Assembly (NCBI GenBank): GCA_955652345.1
Contig: CATPBV010000028.1
Coordinates: forward strand, 1-11,825
Length of the DNA stretch: 11,825 nt
From: an uncultured Solirubrobacteraceae bacterium
GTDB lineage: Bacteria; Actinomycetota; Thermoleophilia; Solirubrobacterales; Solirubrobacteraceae
Direction of reading: 5' to 3'
The notes under the pieces are model-generated. The model was given only the letters and a program-made list of their open reading frames with translations, ran no database searches and was not told the origin of the DNA. Of this stretch, positions 5,955 through 11,825 are shown one piece after another. A program made the translations under genes and the position numbers. Within the stretch, counting starts at the first letter, position 1. Each line of letters opens with the position of its first letter.

Positions 5955-6497
5955 CTACTGATAGAGGATCAGCCGGTACGCACAGAAAGCGAAGAACAGG
6001 CCCAGCAAGCTCCAGGTAACGGGCCAGCTCACCGTGTGGAGAAACGCGGTCGCCCAACGGCCAAAGCCGAGGACATACACGAACACCAGCAGCAGCAGCA
6101 CGGCATAGCTGACGAGCGCCGCCACGGTTGAGAGGCCCAGGCCGAGGATGGGCGCGACGACCAACCCGAGGAGAATCCACGCGGCGATGGCCAGGACATC
6201 GACCGAGAGTCGGGTGCGTTCGCGCCCGACGATCGTGATGAAACCAGCGGTGCCAACGAGCGCGGCGGCCATGAATACGCCGAGGTGCCACCGGGAGCCG
6301 AAGCCGAAGATCGAGCTCATCAGCTCGCCTCCGAAGTAGAGCAACAGTGGGTTGGCGACGCCCACGGCCAGGCAGCAGGCGAACATGTCGACCGCTGACT
6401 CCCATGGGTTCGCGAACACCGGTCTGCGAGGGATCAGCGCCGCTCGGAGCGCCGAAGGCGCAAGGGCTGCCCGCAGTGAGTCTGGTTCTCGTTGCAT
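5955..6497 (-). CDS. Five-helix membrane protein of unknown function
   Basis: The 180-residue protein has a short positively charged N-terminus (about 30 residues, RRP before the first helix) and five hydrophobic segments. These lie at about 36-56, 72-90, 100-124, 125-145 and 158-177, and the chain ends almost at the last helix (YRLILYQ). I do not recognise a family. Helix two is preceded by FGGELMSSIFGFGSRWHLG, and helices three and four are joined by a Pro/Gly-rich turn; no charged catalytic-looking residue sits in a helix. The ATG at 6497 has GGAG nine bases upstream. A longer open frame on the same strand (5683-6570) in another phase is Arg-rich and is rejected as a shadow. About 80 bases separate it from the upstream hydrolase gene on the same strand, so the two may be co-transcribed. 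Confidence 0.75.
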   Translation of the reverse strand: MQREPDSLRAALAPSALRAALIPRRPVFANPWESAVDMFACCLAVGVANPLLLYFGGELMSSIFGFGSRWHLGVFMAAALVGTAGFITIVGRERTRLSVDVLAIAAWILLGLVVAPILGLGLSTVAALVSYAVLLLLVFVYVLGFGRWATAFLHTVSWPVTWSLLGLFFAFCAYRLILYQ

Positions 6498-6578
6498 CGC
6501 TAAAGCTCCAGCCGAGAAGAATCGTAGGGACCTGCCCCGGCCTATGCCTCGAGCGCCGGGATGGTCGCATCTTCGGTC

Positions 6579-7466
6579 CTACGAGGCCCGCGCTGCGGCA
6601 ATCAACACGCGCCGCCCGAGGAAGTCCCGCACCGCAGCGGCATAGGCGACTTGTTCTTCGATGAAGATCATGTGCCCGCTGTTCTCGAAGATGACGAGCT
6701 CGGCGTCAGGGATGCCCCCCGCGATCGCTTCCGCGGCAACGACCGAGCACGACCGGTCGTGGCGGCCGGCGAGAACGAGGACCGGGTGCGTCACGAGGTT
6801 CAGGCGATCTTCAACCTCAATCGCACCGTAGTCCGCATTCGCCGACGCGCGGAGGACGTCCGGGGCGAAGATCGCCTCGTCCAGGCCGGCACGCATGGTG
6901 TCAATACGCGGATCGAGGGGGTCGCGGAAATGGAACGGCAACTGGTCTGAGAGCAGCCGTCGGCAGTCGTCCTGCGTCTGGGCTTCGCGCTCGCGCGCCC
7001 ACGAGCTGGCGACCTGCTCCCGCAGGCTCTCAGGTTCGAACCTGTCGAGGTTCTGCTGCACATCCTCGAGGAAGCGGGCAGCCGGGACGCCGGCGGAAAT
7101 GATGCTCGCCGCGGGACCTTCCGGAAAGTCCACAGCATGCTGCAGGGCAACGAAAGCGCCGAATGAGTGCCCCAGGACGGCGTAGCGCTCGAGGCCGAGG
7201 CTGTGGGCCAGTGCTTCGACGTCCGCTGCCATCTGCTCGAGCGTCCAGGTCTCCGGAGGCGCCGGCCGAGAACGTCCCTGCGACCGTAGATCGACGAACA
7301 GGAGGCGGCAGCTGTCCGAGAGGGCGTCCAGATGGCGGCCGAACATTGTGTGGTCTAGTCCGGGACCCCCGTGCAACACGAACAGAGGCAATCCGCCGTC
7401 ACCGCGCTCGAGCACGAACAGTTCGGTGTTGCCAGCTACCACCAGGCCACGCGCCACGACCGCCAT
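6579..7466 (-). CDS. Alpha/beta hydrolase, proline-iminopeptidase type
   Basis: This 295-residue serine hydrolase has the alpha/beta-hydrolase fold. HGGPG at 32-36 is the oxyanion-hole motif typical of proline iminopeptidases and related enzymes. The nucleophile elbow is GHSFG at 99-103 with Ser101, the acid is probably Asp237 (GRHDRSC) and the base His265 (ENSGHMIFIEE). The lid region (about 130-215) is helical and charged. There is no signal peptide, so it is cytoplasmic. The HGGPG motif favours an aminopeptidase-like or small-ester/amide substrate, but family members also include epoxide hydrolases and esterases, so substrate is unknown. The start is ATG at 7466, with GGAG about 14 bases upstream, not a strong site. 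It is divergent from the lipoprotein gene, with only 38 bp between them. Confidence 0.88.
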   Translation of the reverse strand: MAVVARGLVVAGNTELFVLERGDGGLPLFVLHGGPGLDHTMFGRHLDALSDSCRLLFVDLRSQGRSRPAPPETWTLEQMAADVEALAHSLGLERYAVLGHSFGAFVALQHAVDFPEGPAASIISAGVPAARFLEDVQQNLDRFEPESLREQVASSWAREREAQTQDDCRRLLSDQLPFHFRDPLDPRIDTMRAGLDEAIFAPDVLRASANADYGAIEVEDRLNLVTHPVLVLAGRHDRSCSVVAAEAIAGGIPDAELVIFENSGHMIFIEEQVAYAAAVRDFLGRRVLIAAARAS

Positions 7467-7490
7467 GCTACGACGGGACGCTCCGCGGCA

Positions 7491-7496
7491 TATGAT
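7491..7496 (+). promoter_or_regulatory. Probable -10 of the lipoprotein gene
   Basis: TATGAT in the 38-bp divergent spacer would start transcription around 7503-7505, at or next to the ATG at 7505, so the transcript is leaderless or nearly so. No Shine-Dalgarno sequence precedes this ATG. No good -35 is seen at 17 bp. The same spacer must hold the hydrolase promoter on the other strand. Confidence 0.4.
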
Positions 7497-7504
7497 CGAG
7501 CACG

Positions 7505-8014
7505 ATGCGACGTCGTCTTCTGCTCGTCGCTGCAGCGTTGCCAGTGCTCGCGGCCTGCGGGACGACTTCTACGACGACGGTCACAAAGCGTCCCTCAACA
7601 ACGAGCGGGACGACTTCGACGACGCCGGCAACGACCTCGGCGTCGTCATCAGGTACGACCACTGCAACGACATCGACGACGAACGCTGCCACGGTGTACT
7701 TCCAAGGGGCCGTGGGTGACGCGGCCGAACGACCTGGTTCATTGCAACTGACCGGGGATGGAACACTGTTCGTGAGTAACGTCCAGTGGACGTCTTGGGG
7801 CGGGCCTACAGCCGTGGGCAGCGGGAACGCCGAATACCACGGCTGTACTCCCAACTGTGCCCAGGCGCCGGTGAACAGCGCGCTCGTCTCGATCCGTCTC
7901 TTCGGCATCCGCGCTTGCTCCGGCCGCGCCTACTACTCGGGTGTCAACCTCACGCTCAACTCCGGAGAGCTGCTCGACAAGCAGTTCTTGCAGCGATCCT
8001 GGAGCCCCTGCTAG
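7505..8014 (+). CDS. Secreted lipoprotein with Thr/Ser linker and Cys-rich domain
   Basis: The 169-residue protein starts with a lipoprotein signal: MRRR, a hydrophobic run, and the lipobox LAAC with Cys18 as the lipidated residue. A low-complexity Thr/Ser linker (about 19-60) follows, lifting the folded part away from the membrane. The folded C-terminal region (about 62-169) contains NVQWTSWGGPTAVGSGNAEY, C-T-P-N-C (Cys114, Cys118), then ACSGRAYYSG (Cys138) and a terminal Cys169, so two disulfides are likely. Small extracytoplasmic proteins with a W-x2-W-GG, G-x-G and C-x3-C pattern recur in actinobacteria, with no function known to me. The start follows directly on a TATGAT -10. The next gene has its own promoter. 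Confidence 0.82.
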   Translation: MRRRLLLVAAALPVLAACGTTSTTTVTKRPSTTSGTTSTTPATTSASSSGTTTATTSTTNAATVYFQGAVGDAAERPGSLQLTGDGTLFVSNVQWTSWGGPTAVGSGNAEYHGCTPNCAQAPVNSALVSIRLFGIRACSGRAYYSGVNLTLNSGELLDKQFLQRSWSPC

Positions 8015-8118
8015 GGCGCTACCGAAGCTCCCGCGGTCGACAGCCAGGCACCGAACTCGCGCGGTTGCGCGGGTCGCCGAGTTCGCGGCCGCGTGTGTGG
8101 CCGCTGATGCCGCGCCCC

Positions 8119-8156
8119 TTGACAGAAGAGCCTTCCCAACATATCTTTGCAAAGAT
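8119..8156 (+). promoter_or_regulatory. Promoter with palindromic operator for the ArsR-like/MFS operon
   Basis: TTGACA at 8119-8124 and TATCTT at 8142-8147 are separated by exactly 17 bp, a textbook housekeeping-sigma promoter, with transcription expected to start at 8154-8155. A perfect 14-bp palindrome, ATCTTTGCAAAGAT at 8143-8156, covers most of the -10, the start point and the first two bases of the ATG. A dimeric winged-helix repressor bound there would block RNA polymerase, so autoregulation is the simplest reading. Binding is inferred. Confidence 0.75.
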
Positions 8157-8778
8157 GTCTTTGGAAGAGTCTCGAGACGAGATACGAGTCGAACCACCGC
8201 CACCCGGCTTCCGCGAGCTCACCGATCCACGCACGATGCGGGCGCTTGCTCACCCGACCCGCCTGTCGCTGCTCGAGCTGATGTCGCGCGAGGGCGCGAT
8301 CACAGTTACGCGCGCCAGCGAAGTGCTGGGAGAGAGCACCGCCAGCTGTTCCTACCATGTGCGCCAGCTCGCCAAGTACGGCTTCGTCGAGCCGGCCGGT
8401 GGCGGTCGCGGGCGCGAGCGGCCTTGGCGGCGCGCCTCGCGCGGTCAGCACTACACCGAGGTTGGCGGCGACCCCGCGACGTCCGCCGCCGCCGAGACGC
8501 TGACCTCGATCATCGTGGAGCGCCACATGCGCACGGTCGCCCATTGGCTCACCGAGCGCCAGCGAGAGCCGAACGAGTGGCGGGAGGTGACCGGCTTCTC
8601 GGACCGCCTGCTCTACCTGACCCCCGAGGAAGTTGCCGACCTGGACCGGAGCATCTTCGAAGTCGTCGAGGCCACCGGGTACGAGGGGCGCACCGACGAC
8701 CCGGCGGCGCGCCCTGCGGGCGCACGTGCGATCTCCCTGATCGTCTTCGGTATCCCGCTGCCTTCGCTCGGAGAGTGA
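8155..8778 (+). CDS. ArsR-like winged helix-turn-helix transcriptional regulator
   Basis: The 207-residue protein carries an ArsR-type winged helix at about 24-100. ELTDPRTMRALAHPTRLSLLELM (21-43) is the classic opening, ITVTRASEVLGESTASCSYHVRQLAKYGFV (49-78) contains the helix-turn-helix and recognition helix, and the basic wing lies at 84-100. The remaining 100 residues (LTSIIVERHMRTVAHWL, then LYLTPEEVADLDRSIFEVVE) are a helical effector or dimerisation region typical of larger regulators of this group. No metal-binding Cys pair is seen, so the signal is more likely an organic ligand than a metal. ATG 8155 is chosen over upstream in-frame starts because the promoter's transcript start is at 8154-8155, giving a leaderless message. 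The stop overlaps the MFS start by one base (TGATG), so the two are co-translated, and the regulator very probably represses this exporter. Confidence 0.87.
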   Translation: MSLEESRDEIRVEPPPPGFRELTDPRTMRALAHPTRLSLLELMSREGAITVTRASEVLGESTASCSYHVRQLAKYGFVEPAGGGRGRERPWRRASRGQHYTEVGGDPATSAAAETLTSIIVERHMRTVAHWLTERQREPNEWREVTGFSDRLLYLTPEEVADLDRSIFEVVEATGYEGRTDDPAARPAGARAISLIVFGIPLPSLGE

Positions 8779-10004
8779 TGCGCGCGGTCCTCGCTCATCG
8801 CGACGCGAGACTGCTGATCACCGGTCAGACCCTGTCGACGATTGGCGACCGCGCAATGTTCCTCGTCTTCGCAATCTGGGCGAAGACGCTAACCGGGTCA
8901 AATGCCGCCGGCGGCCTCGCCTTCCTCGCGATCGTCGGGCCCACGGTGCTGGCGCCGCTCGGCGGGGTGCTCGTCGATCGCCTGCCGCGTCGCCCGCTGA
9001 TGATCGCGACTGACGCGATCCTCGGCGTCGGCGTTCTATTGCTCATGTTCGTGCACGATCGAAGCGACGTGTGGCTGCTCTACGCAGTCGCCGTCCTGTA
9101 TGGCGCTGGCTATTGCGTGTTCGCCGCCGCACAGTCGGCGTTCCTGACGGTGATGCTCCCCCGGGATTTGCTGGGCGACGCCAACGCGATATTCCAGACC
9201 GTGGGCGAGGGAGCGCGGCTATTCGCTCCGCTCGCCGGCGCCGCGCTGTTCGCTGCCGCCGGAGGCGGCGCGGTCGCGGTGCTCGACGCTGCGACGTTCG
9301 CGATGTCGTTGCTGTGCCTCGTCGCGCTGCGCGTGCGCGAGCGGCCTGAGCCCAGGCTCGAGCAGCACCTCTGGGCCGAGCTCACCGCCGGCGCGCGCCA
9401 CATCCTCGCGTCGGGGACTCTGCGCCGGATCGTCACGACCGTGGCGGTGGCGATGCTTGTGATCGGGTTCTCCGAGACGTTCATGTTCGCCGTCATCGAC
9501 CAGGGCCTGCACCAGCCGCCCTCGTTCTTCGGCGTCCTGAGCACGGTCCAAGGCGTGGGTGCGATCGCCGGCGGGGTCACCGCTAGCGCCGCGCTACGAC
9601 GGCTGGGCGACGAGCGGATCGCCGGCCTCGGCATGGCTCTCTTCGGGTGCGGAGAGCTGGCGCTGATCGTGCCGAACCTCGGCGTCGTGCTCGCGGGCCT
9701 CATCGTCGCCGGCGTCGGGTTACCGTGGGCAATCGTCGGTTTCACCACCGCGGTCCAGCGACGCACGTCGGCGGCGCTCCAGGGGCGCGTCTACGCGGCG
9801 ACCGATGCGCTCGTCACGACCCCTCAGATGCTCTCGATCGCGTGCGGTGCGGCGCTCTCAACGCTCGTCGACTACCGGATGATGATCCTTGCGACGGCGG
9901 TCGTGATGGGCTTGTGTGGGATCGTGCTGCTGCGCCGTGGCGAGGGCAACGCGGTTCGCGTCCGGCGGCCTGACACCGTCCACCCCTTCCCTCCTGGGAC
10001 CTGA
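8778..10004 (+). CDS. MFS efflux transporter
   Basis: The 408-residue protein is a major-facilitator exporter, of the drug/siderophore-exporter type related to MFS_3 and macrolide-efflux proteins, driven by proton exchange. It opens with a short basic N-terminus and RLLITGQTLSTIGDRAMFLVFAIWA. The family's GG-x-L-x-DR-x-x-R-R loop is at 62-72 (GGVLVDRLPRR), between helices two and three, and LPRDLLGDANAIFQT (127-141) is the conserved stretch before helix five. Further hydrophobic segments complete about twelve helices, with a central basic loop at 185-217 and the second-half RR-T-x4-GRVYA motif at 328-340. The start is the ATG at 8778, fused to the regulator's stop. Substrate is unknown; a toxic hydrophobic compound sensed by the upstream regulator fits. 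Confidence 0.88.
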   Translation: MRAVLAHRDARLLITGQTLSTIGDRAMFLVFAIWAKTLTGSNAAGGLAFLAIVGPTVLAPLGGVLVDRLPRRPLMIATDAILGVGVLLLMFVHDRSDVWLLYAVAVLYGAGYCVFAAAQSAFLTVMLPRDLLGDANAIFQTVGEGARLFAPLAGAALFAAAGGGAVAVLDAATFAMSLLCLVALRVRERPEPRLEQHLWAELTAGARHILASGTLRRIVTTVAVAMLVIGFSETFMFAVIDQGLHQPPSFFGVLSTVQGVGAIAGGVTASAALRRLGDERIAGLGMALFGCGELALIVPNLGVVLAGLIVAGVGLPWAIVGFTTAVQRRTSAALQGRVYAATDALVTTPQMLSIACGAALSTLVDYRMMILATAVVMGLCGIVLLRRGEGNAVRVRRPDTVHPFPPGT

Positions 10005-10134
10005 ATCATGGGATGATCGGCGTGGGTTTGCACACACCTGCCCACACCTCCGCCGCAGCGTCCTCCGCGCGGTTCGAAGGCCGGAGGATGCTCACGGCGA
10101 TCTTCCGGCGCGGCTACCATGTACTCGCCGCGCG

Positions 10135-10941
10135 ATGACGAGGCGCTTCGACGGCAAGCGGGTGCTGGTCACGGGCGGATCGAGCGGGATCGGACGCTCG
10201 ATCGTCCTCGAGTTCGCGGCCGCCGGCGCCCAAGTGGTCGCCGCGGCTCGGCGCAGCGATCGCCTGGCCGAGGTCTCCGCCGCGGCGCCGGCAGGCTCGG
10301 TGCAGTCGCTCACGGTGGATGTATCAGTGCCTGACCGGAGCCGGCGGATGGTCTCCGACGCGATAGACCTCCTCGGTGGGCTCGACATCCTCGTCAACAA
10401 CGCTGGGATTGCGTACATGGAGCCATTCCTCGAGCTCACCGAGGAGCACTGGACCGAGACGCTCGACACCAATCTGAGCGCTCCATTGTTCGCAAGTCAG
10501 GTTGCGGCTCGCCACATGGTCGACCACGGCGGAGGCAGCATCATCAACATCGCCTCCACTGATTCGTTCGTGGTGGAAGCTCCGGCCGCTCACTACATGG
10601 CGTCGAAGGCCGCGCTCGCTCACCTCACGAGGTGCATCGCGTTCGAGCTGGGCCATCGTGGAGTGCGATGCAACGCGGTGTGCCCGGGATTGACCAGGAC
10701 GCCGATGAATGCCGAGGGCTGGGGGCCGTCGCTGTGGGACGCCTACATGCGGCGGATCCCGCTACGTCGTCCAGCGGAGCCGCGCGAGCAGGCTGCTGTG
10801 GTTCTGTTTCTCGCCTCGGACGACGCCTCGTACATCAACGGCGAGACGATCGTCGTGGATGGCGGGCAGCTGACGGGGTTCTGGTACCGCCCGCAGGACG
10901 AGCCGCCCGCCCCGCCGTACGAGCCACTCTCGCCTGCGTAG
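10135..10941 (+). CDS. Short-chain dehydrogenase/reductase
   Basis: The 268-residue enzyme is a classical SDR that oxidises or reduces a hydroxyl/carbonyl group using NAD(P). The cofactor loop TGGSSGIG is at 13-20. ARRSDR at 38-43 holds basic residues after strand two and favours NADP. VDV at 61-63 binds adenine, NNAG is at 88-91 and Asn113 is the structural Asn. Ser141, Tyr154 and Lys158 (YMASK) complete the catalytic tetrad. PGLTRTPM at 184-191 and the terminal VVDGG complete the family pattern. The tail (GFWYRPQDEPPAPPYEP) is unusually proline-rich. ATG 10135 is preferred over upstream in-frame starts because family sequence begins there; no Shine-Dalgarno sequence is present, and TACCAT at 10115-10120 would give a very short leader. 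It is separated from the MFS gene by 130 bp, so co-regulation is uncertain. Confidence 0.9.
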   Translation: MTRRFDGKRVLVTGGSSGIGRSIVLEFAAAGAQVVAAARRSDRLAEVSAAAPAGSVQSLTVDVSVPDRSRRMVSDAIDLLGGLDILVNNAGIAYMEPFLELTEEHWTETLDTNLSAPLFASQVAARHMVDHGGGSIINIASTDSFVVEAPAAHYMASKAALAHLTRCIAFELGHRGVRCNAVCPGLTRTPMNAEGWGPSLWDAYMRRIPLRRPAEPREQAAVVLFLASDDASYINGETIVVDGGQLTGFWYRPQDEPPAPPYEPLSPA

Positions 10942-11141
10942 CACCTACTGGAAGGTATTCGAGTCGGGTGGCGTCTTAGTAGCCGACAAGGTTCTCCCGC
11001 CAGCCCACTCGAGCACATGGACGCGCCGGGCAGCGAGCGAGCACCGGGCAGGAAATGAACGACGGGACACGCGCACGCAGGCGCGCCTCAGCGTGCCTGG
11101 ACGGCGACGACTACAGACCGATGACAAAGGAGCTATTCGAA

Positions 11142-11591
11142 ATGTCGAACACCAGCGACCGACTTCGGGGGCTGATCGCCCTGCCGCTCGTCGCGGCGCT
11201 CACTCTCGCGGCGTGTGGCGGCTCCTCCAAGCCGAAGACAGTGGCGGGCACACCAGCGAAGACCACGGCGACGACGTCAACGGTGGCGCGTCACGCCAGC
11301 CGCCATCGGTCACGTGCGCACCATGCACCGGCGCACCACAACTCAGCTAAGACACGGCGCGCCACCACCGCGCCCACAAGCAGCCCCGTGCCAACGACCA
11401 CCGCGACGAGCGCACCGGCGCCCGTGGCGCAGCCGGCGTCAGCGGCGCCGAGCCCACCGCCGCCTGCGACGACCACGAAGAGCACCCCGGCGCCGCCTCC
11501 GCCGTCGGGCGGAGGGATCCCGCAGCACAATGGCGGGGACCAGGACGCGGACAACAATGGGGGCCCGAGCGACGGCGACGGTGGCGTCTAG
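11142..11591 (+). CDS. Low-complexity lipoprotein, Thr/Pro/His-rich
   Basis: The 149-residue protein has a lipoprotein signal with LTLAAC (Cys25) followed by GGSSKPK. The mature part is almost wholly low-complexity: Thr-rich, then a His/Arg-rich stretch (HASRHRSRAHHAPAHH, about 54-69), then Ala/Pro/Thr and a PPPP segment, and an Asp/Gly/Asn-rich acidic end (GGDQDADNNGGPSDGDGGV). No folded domain is evident, so it probably serves as a disordered cell-surface or wall-spanning protein; the His cluster and acidic end could bind metal, but this is inference. AAAGGAG at 11126-11132 is nine bases before the ATG at 11142 and decides the start over the upstream in-frame ATGs. I do not recognise a family. 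Confidence 0.72.
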   Translation: MSNTSDRLRGLIALPLVAALTLAACGGSSKPKTVAGTPAKTTATTSTVARHASRHRSRAHHAPAHHNSAKTRRATTAPTSSPVPTTTATSAPAPVAQPASAAPSPPPPATTTKSTPAPPPPSGGGIPQHNGGDQDADNNGGPSDGDGGV

Positions 11592-11632
11592 GAAGGCGGG
11601 GCCGGGGCGAGTCCCGCTGCAGCATCCGGAGG

Positions 11633-11661
11633 TTGACAGCTTACCTACCAGTAGGTAAGAA
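11633..11661 (+). promoter_or_regulatory. Promoter with TetR-type operator for the cupin gene
   Basis: TTGACA at 11633-11638 is followed, after 17 bp, by TAAGAA (11656-11661) as the likely -10. The spacer holds a near-perfect inverted repeat with arms CTTACCTAC (11640-11648) and GTAGGTAAG (11651-11659) around two bases. Size, symmetry and position between -35 and -10 are those of a TetR-family repressor site. No TetR gene lies in the window; it may be encoded just beyond the right edge. Confidence 0.75.
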
Positions 11662-11703
11662 TACGGGATCAACCGCCGGTCGTGCTGGAACAAAGGAGCG
11701 TCA

Positions 11704-11825
11704 ATGCAGCGTGGAGATGGCTACGTGGTCGCCCAGGCCGAAGAGCTCGAGCGGGCGGGCAACTGGACGCTGGTGCGTCGCTCGCTTGACTGCAAGGCGT
11801 TCGGGGTGAACCTAGTCGAGATCCC
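11704..11825 (+). CDS. Cupin-like protein, 5' part only
   Basis: The first 40 residues are present: they begin MQRGDGYVVAQAEELE and continue through WTLVRRSLDCKAFGVNLVEIP into the window edge. The pattern, a short helix followed by R-R-x-L-x-x-x-AFGVN-x-x-E, matches the start of small cupin-domain proteins of actinobacteria. The double-stranded beta-helix and its metal-binding His residues would lie beyond the edge, so the call is tentative. AAAGGAG at 11692-11698 stands five bases before the ATG, a strong site. The promoter with its inverted repeat lies directly upstream, so expression is probably repressed until a ligand is present. Confidence 0.6.
   Translation, partial: MQRGDGYVVAQAEELERAGNWTLVRRSLDCKAFGVNLVEI

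Noticed and set aside
5683..6570. Long minus-strand open frame of 295 codons
   Set aside because: Its product is Arg/Pro-rich with no family motif and it covers, in another phase, the hydrophobic five-helix protein that has a ribosome-binding site.
7570..7685. Repetitive ACGAC-rich stretch that might look like a tandem repeat or array
   Set aside because: It encodes the Thr/Ser linker of the lipoprotein; repeats are irregular and follow codons.
7786..8154. N-terminal extension of the ArsR-like frame
   Set aside because: It overlaps the lipoprotein gene and lies upstream of the promoter that starts transcription at 8154-8155.
7941..8777. N-terminal extension of the MFS frame
   Set aside because: The extension is Arg/Ala-rich, antiparallel in character to no family, and overlaps the ArsR-like regulator; the transporter starts at the ATG fused to that regulator's stop.
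9110..9766. Minus-strand open frame of 218 codons opposite the MFS gene
   Set aside because: Ser/Pro/Arg-rich antisense shadow, common in GC-rich coding DNA.
10019..10049. GTGGG/CCCAC stem and CACACCT direct repeats between the MFS and SDR genes
   Set aside because: The stem is only five base pairs with a long loop and no U-run, and the repeats are short; not enough for a terminator or operator call.
9916..10134. N-terminal extension of the SDR
   Set aside because: It overlaps the end of the MFS gene and adds 73 residues with no SDR character; the Rossmann fold begins right after the ATG at 10135.

Overview
The window is GC-rich bacterial chromosomal DNA with short intergenic gaps, GTG as well as ATG starts, and a mix of Shine-Dalgarno-led and apparently leaderless genes. 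It also has lipoproteins with long Thr/Ser/Pro linkers and an F420-dependent-reductase-like oxidoreductase. Together these suggest an actinobacterium; a soil lineage such as Thermoleophilia/Solirubrobacterales is a guess, because no marker gene is present. I see no rRNA, tRNA, CRISPR array, intact transposase or prophage gene.

Layout. Bases 1-2420 are loosely packed. They hold an unidentified partial reading frame at the left edge, a small HXXEE-motif membrane protein (560-1081, +), and a GNAT acetyltransferase (1388-2086, +). Two diverged copies of a ~125-nt direct repeat flank the HXXEE gene. An AbrB/MazE-type antitoxin-like DNA-binding protein (2420-2674, +) follows; it has its own promoter and no recognisable toxin. 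Next is a tight pair, DUF1326 (2862-3491) and DUF2182 (3560-4312, probably starting earlier), which looks like a metal-handling module. The DUF1326 protein has a Cys cluster, and the DUF2182 membrane protein has a Met/His-rich loop and Cys motifs.

Bases 4462-7466 carry four minus-strand genes: a VOC/glyoxalase-fold protein, an F420-dependent NADP reductase-like dehydrogenase, a five-helix membrane protein of unknown function, and an alpha/beta hydrolase of the proline-iminopeptidase type. The hydrolase is divergent, by 38 bp, from a small secreted lipoprotein (7505-8014, +).

Bases 8100-11825 are all on the plus strand. An ArsR-like winged-helix regulator (8155-8778) overlaps an MFS exporter (8778-10004) by one base. 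Its promoter contains a perfect 14-bp palindrome reaching into the regulator's own start codon, so this reads as a self-regulated efflux operon. A classical SDR oxidoreductase (10135-10941) and a low-complexity lipoprotein (11142-11591) follow. At the right edge a cupin-like gene begins (11704-) behind a TTGACA promoter whose -35/-10 spacer holds a 9-2-9 inverted repeat of TetR-operator form.

The items most worth a second look are the DUF1326-DUF2182 pair with its unresolved start, the palindrome that covers promoter and start codon at 8143-8156, the antitoxin without a toxin, the operator at 11640-11659, and the repeat pair around the HXXEE gene.
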